64,000 nucleotides of DNA, taken from Peribacillus frigoritolerans (GTDB lineage: Bacteria; Bacillota; Bacilli; Bacillales; Bacillaceae). Positions 22,185-32,089 of the stretch are shown piece after piece. The position numbers and the translations under genes are program-made. The notes beneath the pieces were generated by a model. It was given only the letters and a program-made list of their open reading frames with translations. It made no database searches and had not been told where the DNA came from. The DNA is taken from contig NZ_SMZY01000004.1 in the NCBI RefSeq assembly GCF_004358755.1, forward strand, positions 272,416-336,415, written 5' to 3'. How positions within the stretch are numbered: position 1 is the first letter of the stretch; each line of letters opens with the position of its first letter.

Positions 22185-23183
22185 TCATCTGGAATCCTCT
22201 CCATATCCGTTAGGTTTTGTTTGGTGCCAGTTCCATGCGTCCTGCAGGATCGTTTTGATATTCGTGCGGGATGGCTCCCAGCCGAGAATCGCTCTTGCTT
22301 TTTCGGATGAAGCGACAAGTGTGCTCGGATCGCCTGGACGTCTAGGTGCTGCCTTTGCAGGAATCGGATGGCCTGTTACTTCTCTTGCTTCCTTAATCAT
22401 TTCATTAACCGAGAAGCCCTGGCTGCTGCCGAGGTTCAAAATGATGCTTTCGCCTTGTCTGCTTAAATAGTTCAGAGCAAGCAGATGGGCGTCGATCAAA
22501 TCTTCCACGTGGACGTAATCACGGATGCATGTGCCATCAGACGTTGCATAGTCATCTCCGAATACAGAGATGTACTCTCTTTGTCCTAATGCGACCTGCA
22601 GAATAATCGGAACCAAGTGTGTTTCAGGTGTATGATCCTCGCCGATTTCAGCTGTGGCTCTTGCTCCCGCAACATTGAAATAGCGCAGGGATACATAACG
22701 GATGCCGTATGCTTCCTCGCACCAGCGCATCATTTTTTCCATCATCAGTTTGGATTCGCCATAAGGATTTGTCGGGTTTGTACGTTCCTTTTCTGTAATC
22801 GGAATATACTTCGGTTCGCCGTATACAGCTGCGGTTGATGAAAAGACGATTTCTTTCACATCGTGCTTCTGCATGACTTCAAGCAGGACTTGCAGTCCGT
22901 AGACATTGTTGTGAAAATACTTGAGCGGCTGCAGGACAGATTCTCCTACTAACGAATTGGCTGCAAAGTGGAGCACCTGGGTGATGTCTTCTTTTTCAAA
23001 CACGCTGTTTAAAAATGCCTGATCTCTCAGGTCGCCCTCGTAAAAACCAGCTTTCGGATGGATTGCTTCTTTGTGGCCGGTCTGGAGGTTATCGACCACG
23101 ACAACGTCCACTCCCTGATCTGCTAATTGATAGACTGCATGGGAGCCGATGTAGCCGGCTCCTCCAAGAACTAAAACGCTCAT
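22185..23183 (-). CDS. galE: UDP-glucose 4-epimerase
   Basis: NAD-dependent short-chain dehydrogenase-type epimerase that interconverts UDP-galactose and UDP-glucose. Residues 5-13 give the nucleotide-binding GGAGYIGSH; the catalytic tyrosine and lysine are in [11 protein letters not shown] (about Y147 and K151); RYFNVAGA and [13 protein letters not shown] are family signatures. The 332-residue length is normal. The stop and start codons overlap those of galT and galK (ATGA), so the genes are translationally coupled. Confidence 0.95.
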   Translation of the reverse strand: MSVLVLGGAGYIGSHAVYQLADQGVDVVVVDNLQTGHKEAIHPKAGFYEGDLRDQAFLNSVFEKEDITQVLHFAANSLVGESVLQPLKYFHNNVYGLQVLLEVMQKHDVKEIVFSSTAAVYGEPKYIPITEKERTNPTNPYGESKLMMEKMMRWCEEAYGIRYVSLRYFNVAGARATAEIGEDHTPETHLVPIILQVALGQREYISVFGDDYATSDGTCIRDYVHVEDLIDAHLLALNYLSRQGESIILNLGSSQGFSVNEMIKEAREVTGHPIPAKAAPRRPGDPSTLVASSEKARAILGWEPSRTNIKTILQDAWNWHQTKPNGYGEDSR

Positions 23184-24361
23184 ATATGAACCCCCAATTC
23201 AATTTCGCATGCGCCGTCCCCGATATCTGCAATGTAGAAGGATGCCTCATAGCCGACTGCCTTTAGGTAAGATTGGCCGACTTCATCAAGGAAATCGCCG
23301 ACACTTTCGCGCTCAACAATCGCAATCGCACATCCGCCAAAACCTGCGCCTGTCATGCGGGCACCGATGACGCCGTTCTGCATCCAAGCAGCCTCAACAA
23401 GTGCATCGAGCTCTGTACCTGTTACTTCATAATCGTCCCTCAAAGAGCGGTGGGAATCATTCATCAATTCGCCAAATGTATAGAGGTCGTTCTTTTCAAG
23501 AGCTTCAAGTGCGTAAATGGTCCGTTCGTTTTCACTGACAGCGTGACGCGCGCGCTTTCTCACGGTTTCATCTGCAATGGAATCTGCGTACTGATTGAAT
23601 GTTTCCATCGAGAGTTCACCCAACGACTGCACGGGTACCTTTTCCTGCAGGATTTTCAAAGCATCTTCACATTCCTGGCGGCGTTCGTTGTATTTTGAAG
23701 CGGCAAGCTCTCTGCGTTTGTTTGTGTTCATGATCACGATAACGTGATGCTCTAACTGAATCGGAGCATAGCGGTATTGAAGCGTATTGCAATCCAGCAG
23801 CATGCCGCACGCTTTTTTCCCCATGCCGATGGCAAATTGATCCATGATCCCGCTGTTGACGCCGATGTATTGATTTTCAACGACCTGACCGAGCTTGACG
23901 AGCTCAATCTGGTCTATTTTCAGATTAAAGAGAGAATCAAGCATAACGCCTGTAACCATTTCAATGGAGGCGGACGATGATAAGCCTGCGCCGTTTGGAA
24001 TGTTTCCATAGATTAAGAGATCAAGTCCCTCTTCAATGAGTAAACCGCGCTGCTTTATCGCTGCAATCATCCCTTTAGGGTAGTTCGCCCAATCATGTTC
24101 TTTCTGATAGCTCAAGTCATCAAGCGAGCACTCAACTATTCCCTTATCAGGAAAATTTACTGAGTACATGCGCAGTATCCGGTCTGAACGCTTTGACGCA
24201 AGCGCGTAGGTTCCGTACGTAATCGCACAGGGAAAGACGTGCCCTCCGTTGTAATCTGTGTGTTCCCCAATCAGGTTAATGCGTCCCGGTGCAAAGAAAC
24301 TTCGATAGTCCCCGCTGCCGAACTTCTCCCTGAATAAGCCTTCTAATTCCCCCGCATTCAT
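23180..24361 (-). CDS. galK: Galactokinase
   Basis: GHMP-family kinase that phosphorylates alpha-galactose at C1. The substrate signature is [20 protein letters not shown] (about 25-44), the ATP-binding loop is [13 protein letters not shown] (about 125-137), and the third motif is [15 protein letters not shown] near residue 345. All are intact in 393 residues. The start overlaps the stop codon of the GH42 gene (ATGA). The product feeds GalT and GalE encoded next in the same operon. Confidence 0.96.
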   Translation of the reverse strand: MNAGELEGLFREKFGSGDYRSFFAPGRINLIGEHTDYNGGHVFPCAITYGTYALASKRSDRILRMYSVNFPDKGIVECSLDDLSYQKEHDWANYPKGMIAAIKQRGLLIEEGLDLLIYGNIPNGAGLSSSASIEMVTGVMLDSLFNLKIDQIELVKLGQVVENQYIGVNSGIMDQFAIGMGKKACGMLLDCNTLQYRYAPIQLEHHVIVIMNTNKRRELAASKYNERRQECEDALKILQEKVPVQSLGELSMETFNQYADSIADETVRKRARHAVSENERTIYALEALEKNDLYTFGELMNDSHRSLRDDYEVTGTELDALVEAAWMQNGVIGARMTGAGFGGCAIAIVERESVGDFLDEVGQSYLKAVGYEASFYIADIGDGACEIELGVHI

Positions 24362-26304
24362 GATGAGTGTCCCCCTCGGTCCATGATTTTCGTTTCAAAC
24401 GGCTGCAGTACTTCTCCTTCAAAAGCTGCTTCCTCGTGGTTGTGGTTCATGACAATCACATGACCGCCGCGAACCACTGCTTCAACACCGGGCTCGCTCT
24501 CGATGTATGAAATGCCTGATTCGTTTAAGACAGTTAAAGCTAACTCAGAAAGGACGCCTGATTCAGCACCTGTTCCAACGTAATACGCTTTTCCGTTTCC
24601 ATACTCATTGACTGTTAAGGCCGCATAGTTTTTATAAAAACGGTCGCTGTAGGAATAAAGAGCATCTGCAGACGTTGTCCGGATAAGATCTCTCCAAACC
24701 TGTCCCTGTGCCTCTTTCTTGCCGTCTTTAGAAAGGATGGAAACGTGCTGTCCCGCATGAAGCGATTCCGCTTCATCGATTTCAATGCCAAGCAGTTCTT
24801 TTAATTGATAAGGCGATTTGTCGCCGAATGGAATGTTGTTGTCTTTGTTTTTCATGCCGGCACGGAATGAGAAGATCACAGTGCCGCCGCTTTCTGTGAA
24901 GGCTTTTAATCTTGCAGCAAGTTCTTCGTCTACGAGTGTAAGAACTGGTACAAGCACGACTTTATAATCTGAGAAATCATGATCGTATTTGAGAACGTCC
25001 ACGGATACATTCACATCATGGAACGGCTGGTACAGGCGCATTAATTCGTTTGTAAACTCCAGCTGTGAGCTCTGCTGCTGAATGCGCATCGACCAGATGT
25101 TATCAAAGTCATAAAGCACGGCTACATCTGATTGGATTGGTGCCTCGAACACGTCTTCATGCTTGCGGATTTCTTTAAATACTTCCTGAACTTCGTAAAA
25201 TTTTCGTGAACGGGTATTGTCGGCATCGATAATGCCAAGGCAATATTGCTCTGCCCCTCTGTTCATGCCTCTGAAGCGGAAGTAAAGCATGTTGCTGCAT
25301 CCGTGTGCAAATGCGTGGTACGACCATAATTGCGCCTGGCCTGGTCTTGGAAGATACCCGATAATGTCATGACCCTGTGCTCCCATCAGCTGTTCGACAA
25401 TCCAGAAGTTCTCGCGTTTGATGCCGCGGACAAATCCGAGCGTGAATGATAAGAAGGCTGGTGTGACAGGTTCTGTCAGCCCGCCCCAAACCGGGTAATT
25501 GTCATAAGACACAAAATCTAAGTCTCTTGAAAACTCGTTGTGGTCGAACCATTTTCCGAAGAAGCCGCCCGGGAGATTGGTTGTAACCTCTTGATGAGCT
25601 CCTTTTACCTTTTTCACTAGATTCAGATGCATCTTTGCGAACTCGCTTAGAGACTCGCTTCTGAATCTGGCCCAGTCGAGCATCATCGCCGGATTATGAA
25701 CCGTGATCGTCGGCTTTGGAACCGGAATTTCCTCAAACGCGTTATACGTCTGTCCCCAGAAAATCGTTCCCCAGCACTTGTTCAGTTCATCAACCGAGTC
25801 ATATTTTTTTGCAAGGAATGTGTGAAAAGCATCTCTGCACTGACCGCAGTAGCACATATCGCTGCCTTCATGGCCGAGTTCGTTATCAATCTGCCAGGAC
25901 ACGATGCCACTCTCGTTTTGATAGTGAGTAACCAGCTTTTCGACTATCGCTAAAGAATACGTTTGATAGTTTTTAGAGTTATAGCAGTACTGTCTTCTGC
26001 CGCCGAACGATTTCGGATGGCCATTTTCGTCTTCCAGCAGAATATCCGGATGTTTTTTTACGAGCCAGGCCGGGAACGTTGCGGTCGGTGTTCCAAACAT
26101 GACCGCGATGCCTTCTTGCTTAAACCGGTTTATGACTGCGTCAAAAAAAGAGAAGTCATACTGACCTTCAGAAGGCTCCATTAAGTGCCAGGCAAATTCG
26201 CCGATGCGCACCATGTTGACGACCATTTCCTTCATTTTTTCAATATCTTCGCCGAACAGGGATGGATCCCAATGCTCTGGATAGTAATCAACGCCTAAAT
26301 ACAT
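24358..26304 (-). CDS. GH42 beta-galactosidase
   Basis: 648-residue cytoplasmic glycoside hydrolase of family 42. The TIM barrel has the acid/base glutamate in SWQIDNELGH (E142) and the nucleophile in NFWIVEQLMGAQG (E304). A cysteine cluster, C107 and CYCGQC at 151-156, matches the zinc site of many GH42 enzymes. The trimerisation and C-terminal domains follow. There is no signal peptide, so it acts on imported oligosaccharides. GH42 enzymes usually act on plant-derived or galactan-derived beta-galactosides rather than lactose. It lies 3 bp after the GH36 gene. Confidence 0.93.
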   Translation of the reverse strand: MYLGVDYYPEHWDPSLFGEDIEKMKEMVVNMVRIGEFAWHLMEPSEGQYDFSFFDAVINRFKQEGIAVMFGTPTATFPAWLVKKHPDILLEDENGHPKSFGGRRQYCYNSKNYQTYSLAIVEKLVTHYQNESGIVSWQIDNELGHEGSDMCYCGQCRDAFHTFLAKKYDSVDELNKCWGTIFWGQTYNAFEEIPVPKPTITVHNPAMMLDWARFRSESLSEFAKMHLNLVKKVKGAHQEVTTNLPGGFFGKWFDHNEFSRDLDFVSYDNYPVWGGLTEPVTPAFLSFTLGFVRGIKRENFWIVEQLMGAQGHDIIGYLPRPGQAQLWSYHAFAHGCSNMLYFRFRGMNRGAEQYCLGIIDADNTRSRKFYEVQEVFKEIRKHEDVFEAPIQSDVAVLYDFDNIWSMRIQQQSSQLEFTNELMRLYQPFHDVNVSVDVLKYDHDFSDYKVVLVPVLTLVDEELAARLKAFTESGGTVIFSFRAGMKNKDNNIPFGDKSPYQLKELLGIEIDEAESLHAGQHVSILSKDGKKEAQGQVWRDLIRTTSADALYSYSDRFYKNYAALTVNEYGNGKAYYVGTGAESGVLSELALTVLNESGISYIESEPGVEAVVRGGHVIVMNHNHEEAAFEGEVLQPFETKIMDRGGHSS

Positions 26305-26307
26305 GTC

Positions 26308-28539
26308 TCATCCCCCATTTTTCGTTAAGTGGAATACGCTTGATTGAAAATCTCCGCCGCGCTCTGCATGGTTCTTGTTCACACCGTTGTACTCAACCGG
26401 AAGCGGCAGTCCTCTTTGCATCAATTCATCTCCGCCATACGCCTGATCTGACCCGTTCACACGGTATGTGCTGTTTGCATCAAGGCCCTCAAGCTTCAAT
26501 GTCTGGATTTTCTTCGGATTTGGAGCGGCCAGTACTTGATACCAGCCGATGAATGCTTCTGTCTGATCCTTTGAGACGACCATCCACGCTGTTTGATTCG
26601 ATTCAAACGGGCTGATCAATCGGTGAAAATCGCCGTTTCTGATTAATGTGCGGTGTAATTTATATGTTTCAATCTGAACTTTTACTTCTGCTTTTTCTTC
26701 ATCGGTCATTTTGTTCGGATCCAGCTCATAGCCGAACGTTCCGAAGTATGCGGCATCACCGCGCGCCTTTAAGGATGTTCTGCGCAGCGTCTGATGATTT
26801 GGAATATCGGAAACGTGCGAGCCGATGCTGTAGATCGGATAGATAAAGGAAGATCCGTATTGAATTTTCAACCGCTCCACCGCATCCGTATCATCGCTTG
26901 CCCAGGCCTGGGGAGCATAATAAAGCATTCCTGCATCAAAGCGTCCGCCGCCTCCTGCACAAGATTCAAACAGCACATCAGGGTATTTCGAAGTCAGTCT
27001 TTCATACAGGTCGTAAACCCCAAGAATGTATCGGTGGAAAAATTCTCCCTGGCGATCCTGTCCGAGTGCTGCAGAATACGCTTCCGTGATGTTGCGGTTC
27101 ATATCCCATTTGATATAGCTGAGCTTTGCTGATTGGATAATGGAGGAGATTCTCTCAAAGAGATAATCCACCACTTCTTCTCTTGTGCAGTCGAGCACCC
27201 ACTGATTGCGCCCGTATGAAACCTGCCGCTCGGGATCATGAATGACCCATTCCGGATGCTTTGAAAATAAATCGCTTTCCTCTGAAATCATTTCAGGCTC
27301 AAACCATAGACCGAACTTAAGCCCTTCGTTTCGGACCGACTGTGACAAAGCGTCAATTCCGTCCGGTAATTTGTTTTTGTCCACAAACCAGTCACCGAGT
27401 GATGTCGTATCATCGTTCCGCTTGCCAAACCAGCCATCATCCAAGACGAATAATTCAACGCCGAGTTCCTTGGCCTGCTTGGCAATTGCGACGATTTTGT
27501 CTGCATTAAAGTCAAAGTAAGTGGCTTCCCAGTTGTTGATCAGAACAGGACGCTCTCTTTTTTGCCAGACAGGTGCAATGAGATGCTCTCTGAAGAGGTT
27601 GTGAGTGGACTGAGTAAGACCGTTCAGCCCTTGACTTGAGTACGTCATGACAGCCTCTGGCGTATGGAACGATTCGCCCGGGTTCAGGCGCCAGTTAAAC
27701 TGGAACGGATGAATGCCCATTTGAATACGCGCTGTATCATAATGATCGACCTCAGCCTGCGCTAAAAAATTGCCGCTGTATACGAAGTGAAAGCTGTAGG
27801 CCTCCCCGCTTGTTTCAGTTGTATGCGGACGTTTCAGCGCCATAAACGGGTTATGGTGATGCGAGCTTGCTCCGCGAATGCTTGAAATCGATTGAATGCC
27901 GGTCTGCAGCTTTCGTTCTTTCACATGTCTCTCTCTTGACCATGTTCCGGCAAGATGGACCATTGTAAAATCATGATCGGCAAGATCGAGTGACAAGCTC
28001 ATCATTCTTTCGATATCGACCGGCTGCTCTCCCTCGTTTTCAAGGCTTGCATGTCGTGTGATCGAAGAGCTGTTTTCAAAGATTGTATAGGAGAGTTTAA
28101 GTTTCAAATCTCTCACTTTATCAAGTAAGGTAATGATGAGCGTGCGCGCTTCGCCTGCATTGGCAAACGTAGCCGGCATGCCGGGGATGCGCTCTTTTCC
28201 ATCAATCACTTCATAGGATGAATACTCAAACTTGCTGACAGAGCTTCCATTTGGATGCCGCAGGGAAATCGCCGGCTCTCTGAAATCGCTCGTTCCATAC
28301 AGCGGGTATTCCTGACACACTGTCTCAAGGGAAAAGGCAGGATCATTCTTTTCAGGATGACAGCTTGCCGCAGTCGGAATATGATAAGCGGCAAAATGAG
28401 AGAAGTCAGGCTGATGGTTCAATTTTTTTCCGTAGTACAGCTGGCCAAGCTCACCGTTTTTCATGACATGAAAGATATAGCTGACCGTTTTGTTTGTAAG
28501 GTGGAATTGGTTGCGTTCTTCATTTATGAATATAGGCAT
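26308..28539 (-). CDS. GH36 alpha-galactosidase
   Basis: 743-residue alpha-galactosidase of the bacterial tetrameric GH36 group. The catalytic nucleophile is D479 in SYIKWDMNRNIT and the acid/base is D549 in AWASDDTDAVERL; FVLDDGWFGKRNDD and FESCAGGGGRFD frame the galactose pocket. Length, residues and positions agree with the well-studied Geobacillus AgaA type. No signal peptide, so it cleaves raffinose-family or galactomannan-derived oligosaccharides in the cytoplasm. Gaps to the neighbouring glycosidase genes are 14 and 3 bp. Confidence 0.94.
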   Translation of the reverse strand: MPIFINEERNQFHLTNKTVSYIFHVMKNGELGQLYYGKKLNHQPDFSHFAAYHIPTAASCHPEKNDPAFSLETVCQEYPLYGTSDFREPAISLRHPNGSSVSKFEYSSYEVIDGKERIPGMPATFANAGEARTLIITLLDKVRDLKLKLSYTIFENSSSITRHASLENEGEQPVDIERMMSLSLDLADHDFTMVHLAGTWSRERHVKERKLQTGIQSISSIRGASSHHHNPFMALKRPHTTETSGEAYSFHFVYSGNFLAQAEVDHYDTARIQMGIHPFQFNWRLNPGESFHTPEAVMTYSSQGLNGLTQSTHNLFREHLIAPVWQKRERPVLINNWEATYFDFNADKIVAIAKQAKELGVELFVLDDGWFGKRNDDTTSLGDWFVDKNKLPDGIDALSQSVRNEGLKFGLWFEPEMISEESDLFSKHPEWVIHDPERQVSYGRNQWVLDCTREEVVDYLFERISSIIQSAKLSYIKWDMNRNITEAYSAALGQDRQGEFFHRYILGVYDLYERLTSKYPDVLFESCAGGGGRFDAGMLYYAPQAWASDDTDAVERLKIQYGSSFIYPIYSIGSHVSDIPNHQTLRRTSLKARGDAAYFGTFGYELDPNKMTDEEKAEVKVQIETYKLHRTLIRNGDFHRLISPFESNQTAWMVVSKDQTEAFIGWYQVLAAPNPKKIQTLKLEGLDANSTYRVNGSDQAYGGDELMQRGLPLPVEYNGVNKNHAERGGDFQSSVFHLTKNGG

Positions 28540-28553
28540 CGCAGCGTGCTCCT

Positions 28554-30275
28554 TTAGCCAAGATTTGATTCATTCGTAAGAGTGATGGAATGTGCATTTG
28601 TTCCTTCTAGCTCGATAAGTAAAATCTCATTTGTTCCTTTTTTCAAAATAGGACCCGGCACGTACAGGCTTTTTTGAGGTCCTTCTGTGACCCAGTAGCG
28701 GCCAAGGTTAAAGCCGTTCACCCACACATTTCCTTTCGTCCAGCCTTCTAAATCAATAAAGGTATCCGCAGCTTCTTCAATTGAAAGTTCACCTTTGTAA
28801 AAACGCGGAAAGCGTTCATCTTTTCCTTCAATGAATGAAATGGCTTCCTCGTCAGGATTAAGCGAATAGACGTCCCAATGGAACCAGTACTGATTGCCGA
28901 TCCAGAGGTTATCGATGATGCCCTTTTTATCCTTTAAATGCTTGCCGTAATTGACGCGTCCCATGTTTTCAACAAAGATTTCAAGGATGTTTTCCTTCTC
29001 GCTGAAGGGCAGCTTAATCGTTTTTTCTGCATCATTGCGGTACACGGTGCGCTCGAGCTTTCCGTTAATATAAATAAACGCTCTGTCACGGATTGGCGTG
29101 ATATCCACTTCAAGCTCGCCTTGCTTTGTGATCGTTGTTTTGTAAAGGATATAGCCGTAGTTCTGATTCAGTTCCTCCATTGATTTTGGAGCAATAAGCG
29201 TTTCCGGTGCTTTTTGCTTCAGAAAATCGAACACACTCATTTGCTGTGTAAGCTGAACGGTTCCATAGTGTTTCTTTTCAGACGGAACCGGGTTTTCATT
29301 GGGAACAACCGTGTATTTAGACAGCACCTGCTTCACAGCACGGTATTTTTCCGTCGGGTCTCCCCATTCTGTCAAAAGTGCGTCGTAATCATAGCTTGTA
29401 ATGGTCGGAGTGTAGAATTCATAATGATTTGCCCCGTTCATGTACCCGAAGTTCGTTCCGCCGTGGAACATATAGAAGTTAACGGAAGCACCCTGTGACA
29501 CCATTTTTTCGTATTCTGCCGCTACAGCAGCAGCCTCTCGCGTATGATGCTTGCCGCCCCAATGATCGAACCAGCCGATCCAGAATTCGGCGCACATTTT
29601 CGGAGAATTCGCTCGAAACGTTTCGAGCGCGGCAAAGGCTTCCTCAGAGCGGGAGCCGAAGTTCAAGGTTGTCACAGCGTCCTGCATGGAGCCGTGCTGG
29701 ATGAACTCTGGTCCGTCTGAGGTGAATAATAGAACATCAATTCCAGCCTCTTTAAAAAGCTCTGCTGAAGCATTCAAATACTCAAGGTCGTTGCCGTAAG
29801 CGCCATATTCATTCTCTACCTGAACGGCGATAACCGGACCGCCGTTTGACGTTAGATGCGGTACGATTTTCGGCATCAGGACGTTAAAATAGGAGCGCAG
29901 ATGCTCAAAAAAGACAGGATCTGAGCTGCGGAGCGCCATGCCATGCTCCTTCAGCAGCCACCCTGGAAATCCGCCGAACTCCCACTCTGCACAGATATAG
30001 GGAGCCGGTCTGAGGATGACGTACAGGTTCAGTTCTTCTGCTTTTTTTATAAAGCGTTCAAGGTCTGCTAATCCTTCAAAGTAAAACTCGCCCTTTTTAG
30101 GCTCATGGACATTCCAAGGTATATAGGTTTCAACCGTATTCATGCCGAGCTGCTTCAATTTGAGCAGCCGGTCCTCCCAGTACTCCGGAACGACCCGGAA
30201 GTAATGGATGCTGCCGGATAAAATCTGAAACGGCTCATCATTTAAATAAAACTGGTTCCCCTTTGTTGTCAGCAT
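28554..30275 (-). CDS. GH35 beta-galactosidase
   Basis: 573-residue family 35 enzyme. The barrel start HYFRVVPEYWEDRLLKLK and the signature RPAPYICAEWEFGGFPGWLL are typical. The acid/base is E156 in VENEYGAYG and the nucleophile is E230 in MCAEFWIGWFDHWGG. The C-terminal beta-domains (about 330-573) are present. There is no signal peptide. Having both a GH35 and a GH42 beta-galactosidase with a GH36 in one operon suggests the imported substrates carry different galactose linkages. A 20-bp perfect palindrome lies inside the gene at 29610-29629. Confidence 0.93.
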   Translation of the reverse strand: MLTTKGNQFYLNDEPFQILSGSIHYFRVVPEYWEDRLLKLKQLGMNTVETYIPWNVHEPKKGEFYFEGLADLERFIKKAEELNLYVILRPAPYICAEWEFGGFPGWLLKEHGMALRSSDPVFFEHLRSYFNVLMPKIVPHLTSNGGPVIAVQVENEYGAYGNDLEYLNASAELFKEAGIDVLLFTSDGPEFIQHGSMQDAVTTLNFGSRSEEAFAALETFRANSPKMCAEFWIGWFDHWGGKHHTREAAAVAAEYEKMVSQGASVNFYMFHGGTNFGYMNGANHYEFYTPTITSYDYDALLTEWGDPTEKYRAVKQVLSKYTVVPNENPVPSEKKHYGTVQLTQQMSVFDFLKQKAPETLIAPKSMEELNQNYGYILYKTTITKQGELEVDITPIRDRAFIYINGKLERTVYRNDAEKTIKLPFSEKENILEIFVENMGRVNYGKHLKDKKGIIDNLWIGNQYWFHWDVYSLNPDEEAISFIEGKDERFPRFYKGELSIEEAADTFIDLEGWTKGNVWVNGFNLGRYWVTEGPQKSLYVPGPILKKGTNEILLIELEGTNAHSITLTNESNLG

Positions 30276-30286
30276 CTAATTTCCCC

Positions 30287-31168
30287 CTATTTCACAGCAC
30301 TGCCGAGCATGCCTGAGATAAATTGCTTTTGCAATACTAAGAAGAAGATAATGATTGGAATCGTAGCGATCGAAACACCCATCATGACTTGACCGTAATC
30401 AATGTATGAAAGACCCATTAAGCTTGAAAGTGCTACCGGGAATGTGTACATGCTTGCATCATTTAACACAACAAGCGGCCACATGAAGCTGTTCCACTGT
30501 GTCATGAACAAGAAGATCGATGCTGCCGCAAGCGCCGGACGCATAGATGGTGCAACAACTTTAAAGAAGATTTTCAGTTCCCCTGCTCCGTCTAATCTCG
30601 CTGCTTCAATCAGCTCTGTCGGGAATGCAAGGAAGTTCTGTCTTAATAAGAAAATCGCGAATGGATAGCAAAGCTGCGGTGCAATGACCGCAAAGTACGT
30701 ATTCAGCAAATTCAGCTCAGACATCATGCGGAACAGCGGAATCAATGTTGCTTGATACGGAATCATCATTGACAGTAAAAACGCAGTAAAGATAAAGTTT
30801 CTGCCTTTGAATTCAAATTTTGCAAGAGCATATGCTGCAAGCGAACATACGGCGAGCGCTGCGACTACATATAAAAGTGATACAAACAGAGAGTTGAACA
30901 TAACCTGCGGAATATTAATGGATGCATTCAGGTTTTGGAAATTCGTCATCAGCTGATCGCCAGGCGTCAGTGTCGGCGGATTCGTAAACATCTTTCCTGA
31001 ATCATTTGTTGCACCGATAAACATCCAGTAAAATGGGAAAATCGAGATAATCAGGAAAAGCATTAATAAACTGTACATGCCTAGCTTCTGCGGCAATTTT
31101 TTGCTGCGCTTCTTCTTTGTTTCGGTTAGGAAATTCGTCTGGATGGTATTGCTCGTTTCTGCATTCAT
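30287..31168 (-). CDS. ABC sugar permease (MsmG/MalG-like)
   Basis: 293-residue inner-membrane permease with a charged cytoplasmic N-terminus, six hydrophobic segments and the EAA loop LIEAARLDGAGELKIFFKVV (about residues 190-210) that docks to the ATPase. The C-terminus KQFISGMLGSAVK is typical of MsmG-like proteins. The start codon touches the stop of the other permease. It forms the galactoside importer with its partner and the binding lipoprotein; the ATPase must come from elsewhere. Confidence 0.92.
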   Translation of the reverse strand: MNAETSNTIQTNFLTETKKKRSKKLPQKLGMYSLLMLFLIISIFPFYWMFIGATNDSGKMFTNPPTLTPGDQLMTNFQNLNASINIPQVMFNSLFVSLLYVVAALAVCSLAAYALAKFEFKGRNFIFTAFLLSMMIPYQATLIPLFRMMSELNLLNTYFAVIAPQLCYPFAIFLLRQNFLAFPTELIEAARLDGAGELKIFFKVVAPSMRPALAAASIFLFMTQWNSFMWPLVVLNDASMYTFPVALSSLMGLSYIDYGQVMMGVSIATIPIIIFFLVLQKQFISGMLGSAVK

Positions 31169-32019
31169 TATCTATCACCTGCCACTTTAAATTGAATGAA
31201 CGTTAGGATGCCTACTAACACAACCACGATGTATGCAATGGCTGATGCGTAGCCGAACTGGAAGAATTCGAATCCGTTTTGATAGATGTATAAGCCCAGT
31301 GTCATCGTTGAATCCGCCGGTCCGCCTTTTGTTAAGTTGAATGGCTCATCGAATAGCTGCAGCGTTCCGATTGTCGATAATGTTCCTGCGAACAAAATGA
31401 CCGGCTTCAGCTGCGGAATGGTAATGTAGAAAAACTGTCTGATCTTTCCTGCACCGTCTAAAGAAGCAGCCTCATACATATCGTTTGGAATGTTTTGCAG
31501 AGCTGCAAGGAAGATAACCATGTTGTATCCCGTCCATCTCCATGTCATCGCAAGAATGATGGATGCTTTTGCCCAAAAGCTGTCTGACAGCCATGGGATC
31601 GCTTCCATACCTAAAAATCCAATCACCGTATTAATGATTCCTTCCTCCTGAAGCATAATTGAGAAAAGGATGGAATATGCCACAAGTGATGTTACGGCTG
31701 GAAGGAAAAACGATACTCTGAAAAATCCTTTTAATCTCAGAAGTCCGCTGTTCAGCACACTTGAAAGCACAAGCGCCAGAATCAGCATGATCGGAACCTG
31801 AACGATAAAGATGATAAATGTATTCATAAGGGCTTTATGGAAAATTTCATCCTTGAATAACGTGACGTAATTATCGAATCCGGTAAAGGTATATTCCCCT
31901 GCCTCAAAGGTTTGAAAGCTTAACAAAAGAGATGAAAAGATCGGATATACTGTAAAAATGATAAAGAGTATAACTGCAGGGGCGATAAACATATAAGGAA
32001 ATAAACGTGTTTGACTCAT
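31168..32019 (-). CDS. ABC sugar permease (MsmF/MalF-like)
   Basis: 283-residue permease with the family opening FPYMFIAPAVILFIIFTVYP, six membrane segments and the EAA loop MYEAASLDGAGKIRQFFYIT (about 185-204). I preferred the ATG at 32019 (MSQTRLF) over an in-frame GTG four codons upstream because AAGGTGG is correctly spaced for it. It lies 70 bp after the binding-protein gene in the same unit. Confidence 0.92.
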   Translation of the reverse strand: MSQTRLFPYMFIAPAVILFIIFTVYPIFSSLLLSFQTFEAGEYTFTGFDNYVTLFKDEIFHKALMNTFIIFIVQVPIMLILALVLSSVLNSGLLRLKGFFRVSFFLPAVTSLVAYSILFSIMLQEEGIINTVIGFLGMEAIPWLSDSFWAKASIILAMTWRWTGYNMVIFLAALQNIPNDMYEAASLDGAGKIRQFFYITIPQLKPVILFAGTLSTIGTLQLFDEPFNLTKGGPADSTMTLGLYIYQNGFEFFQFGYASAIAYIVVVLVGILTFIQFKVAGDR

Positions 32020-32089
32020 GCAAGATCCCACCTTAAATTAGGAAAGGGCTGAATTAGATTCGGCCCTTTCTTTTTCATTTTTCAATGTA

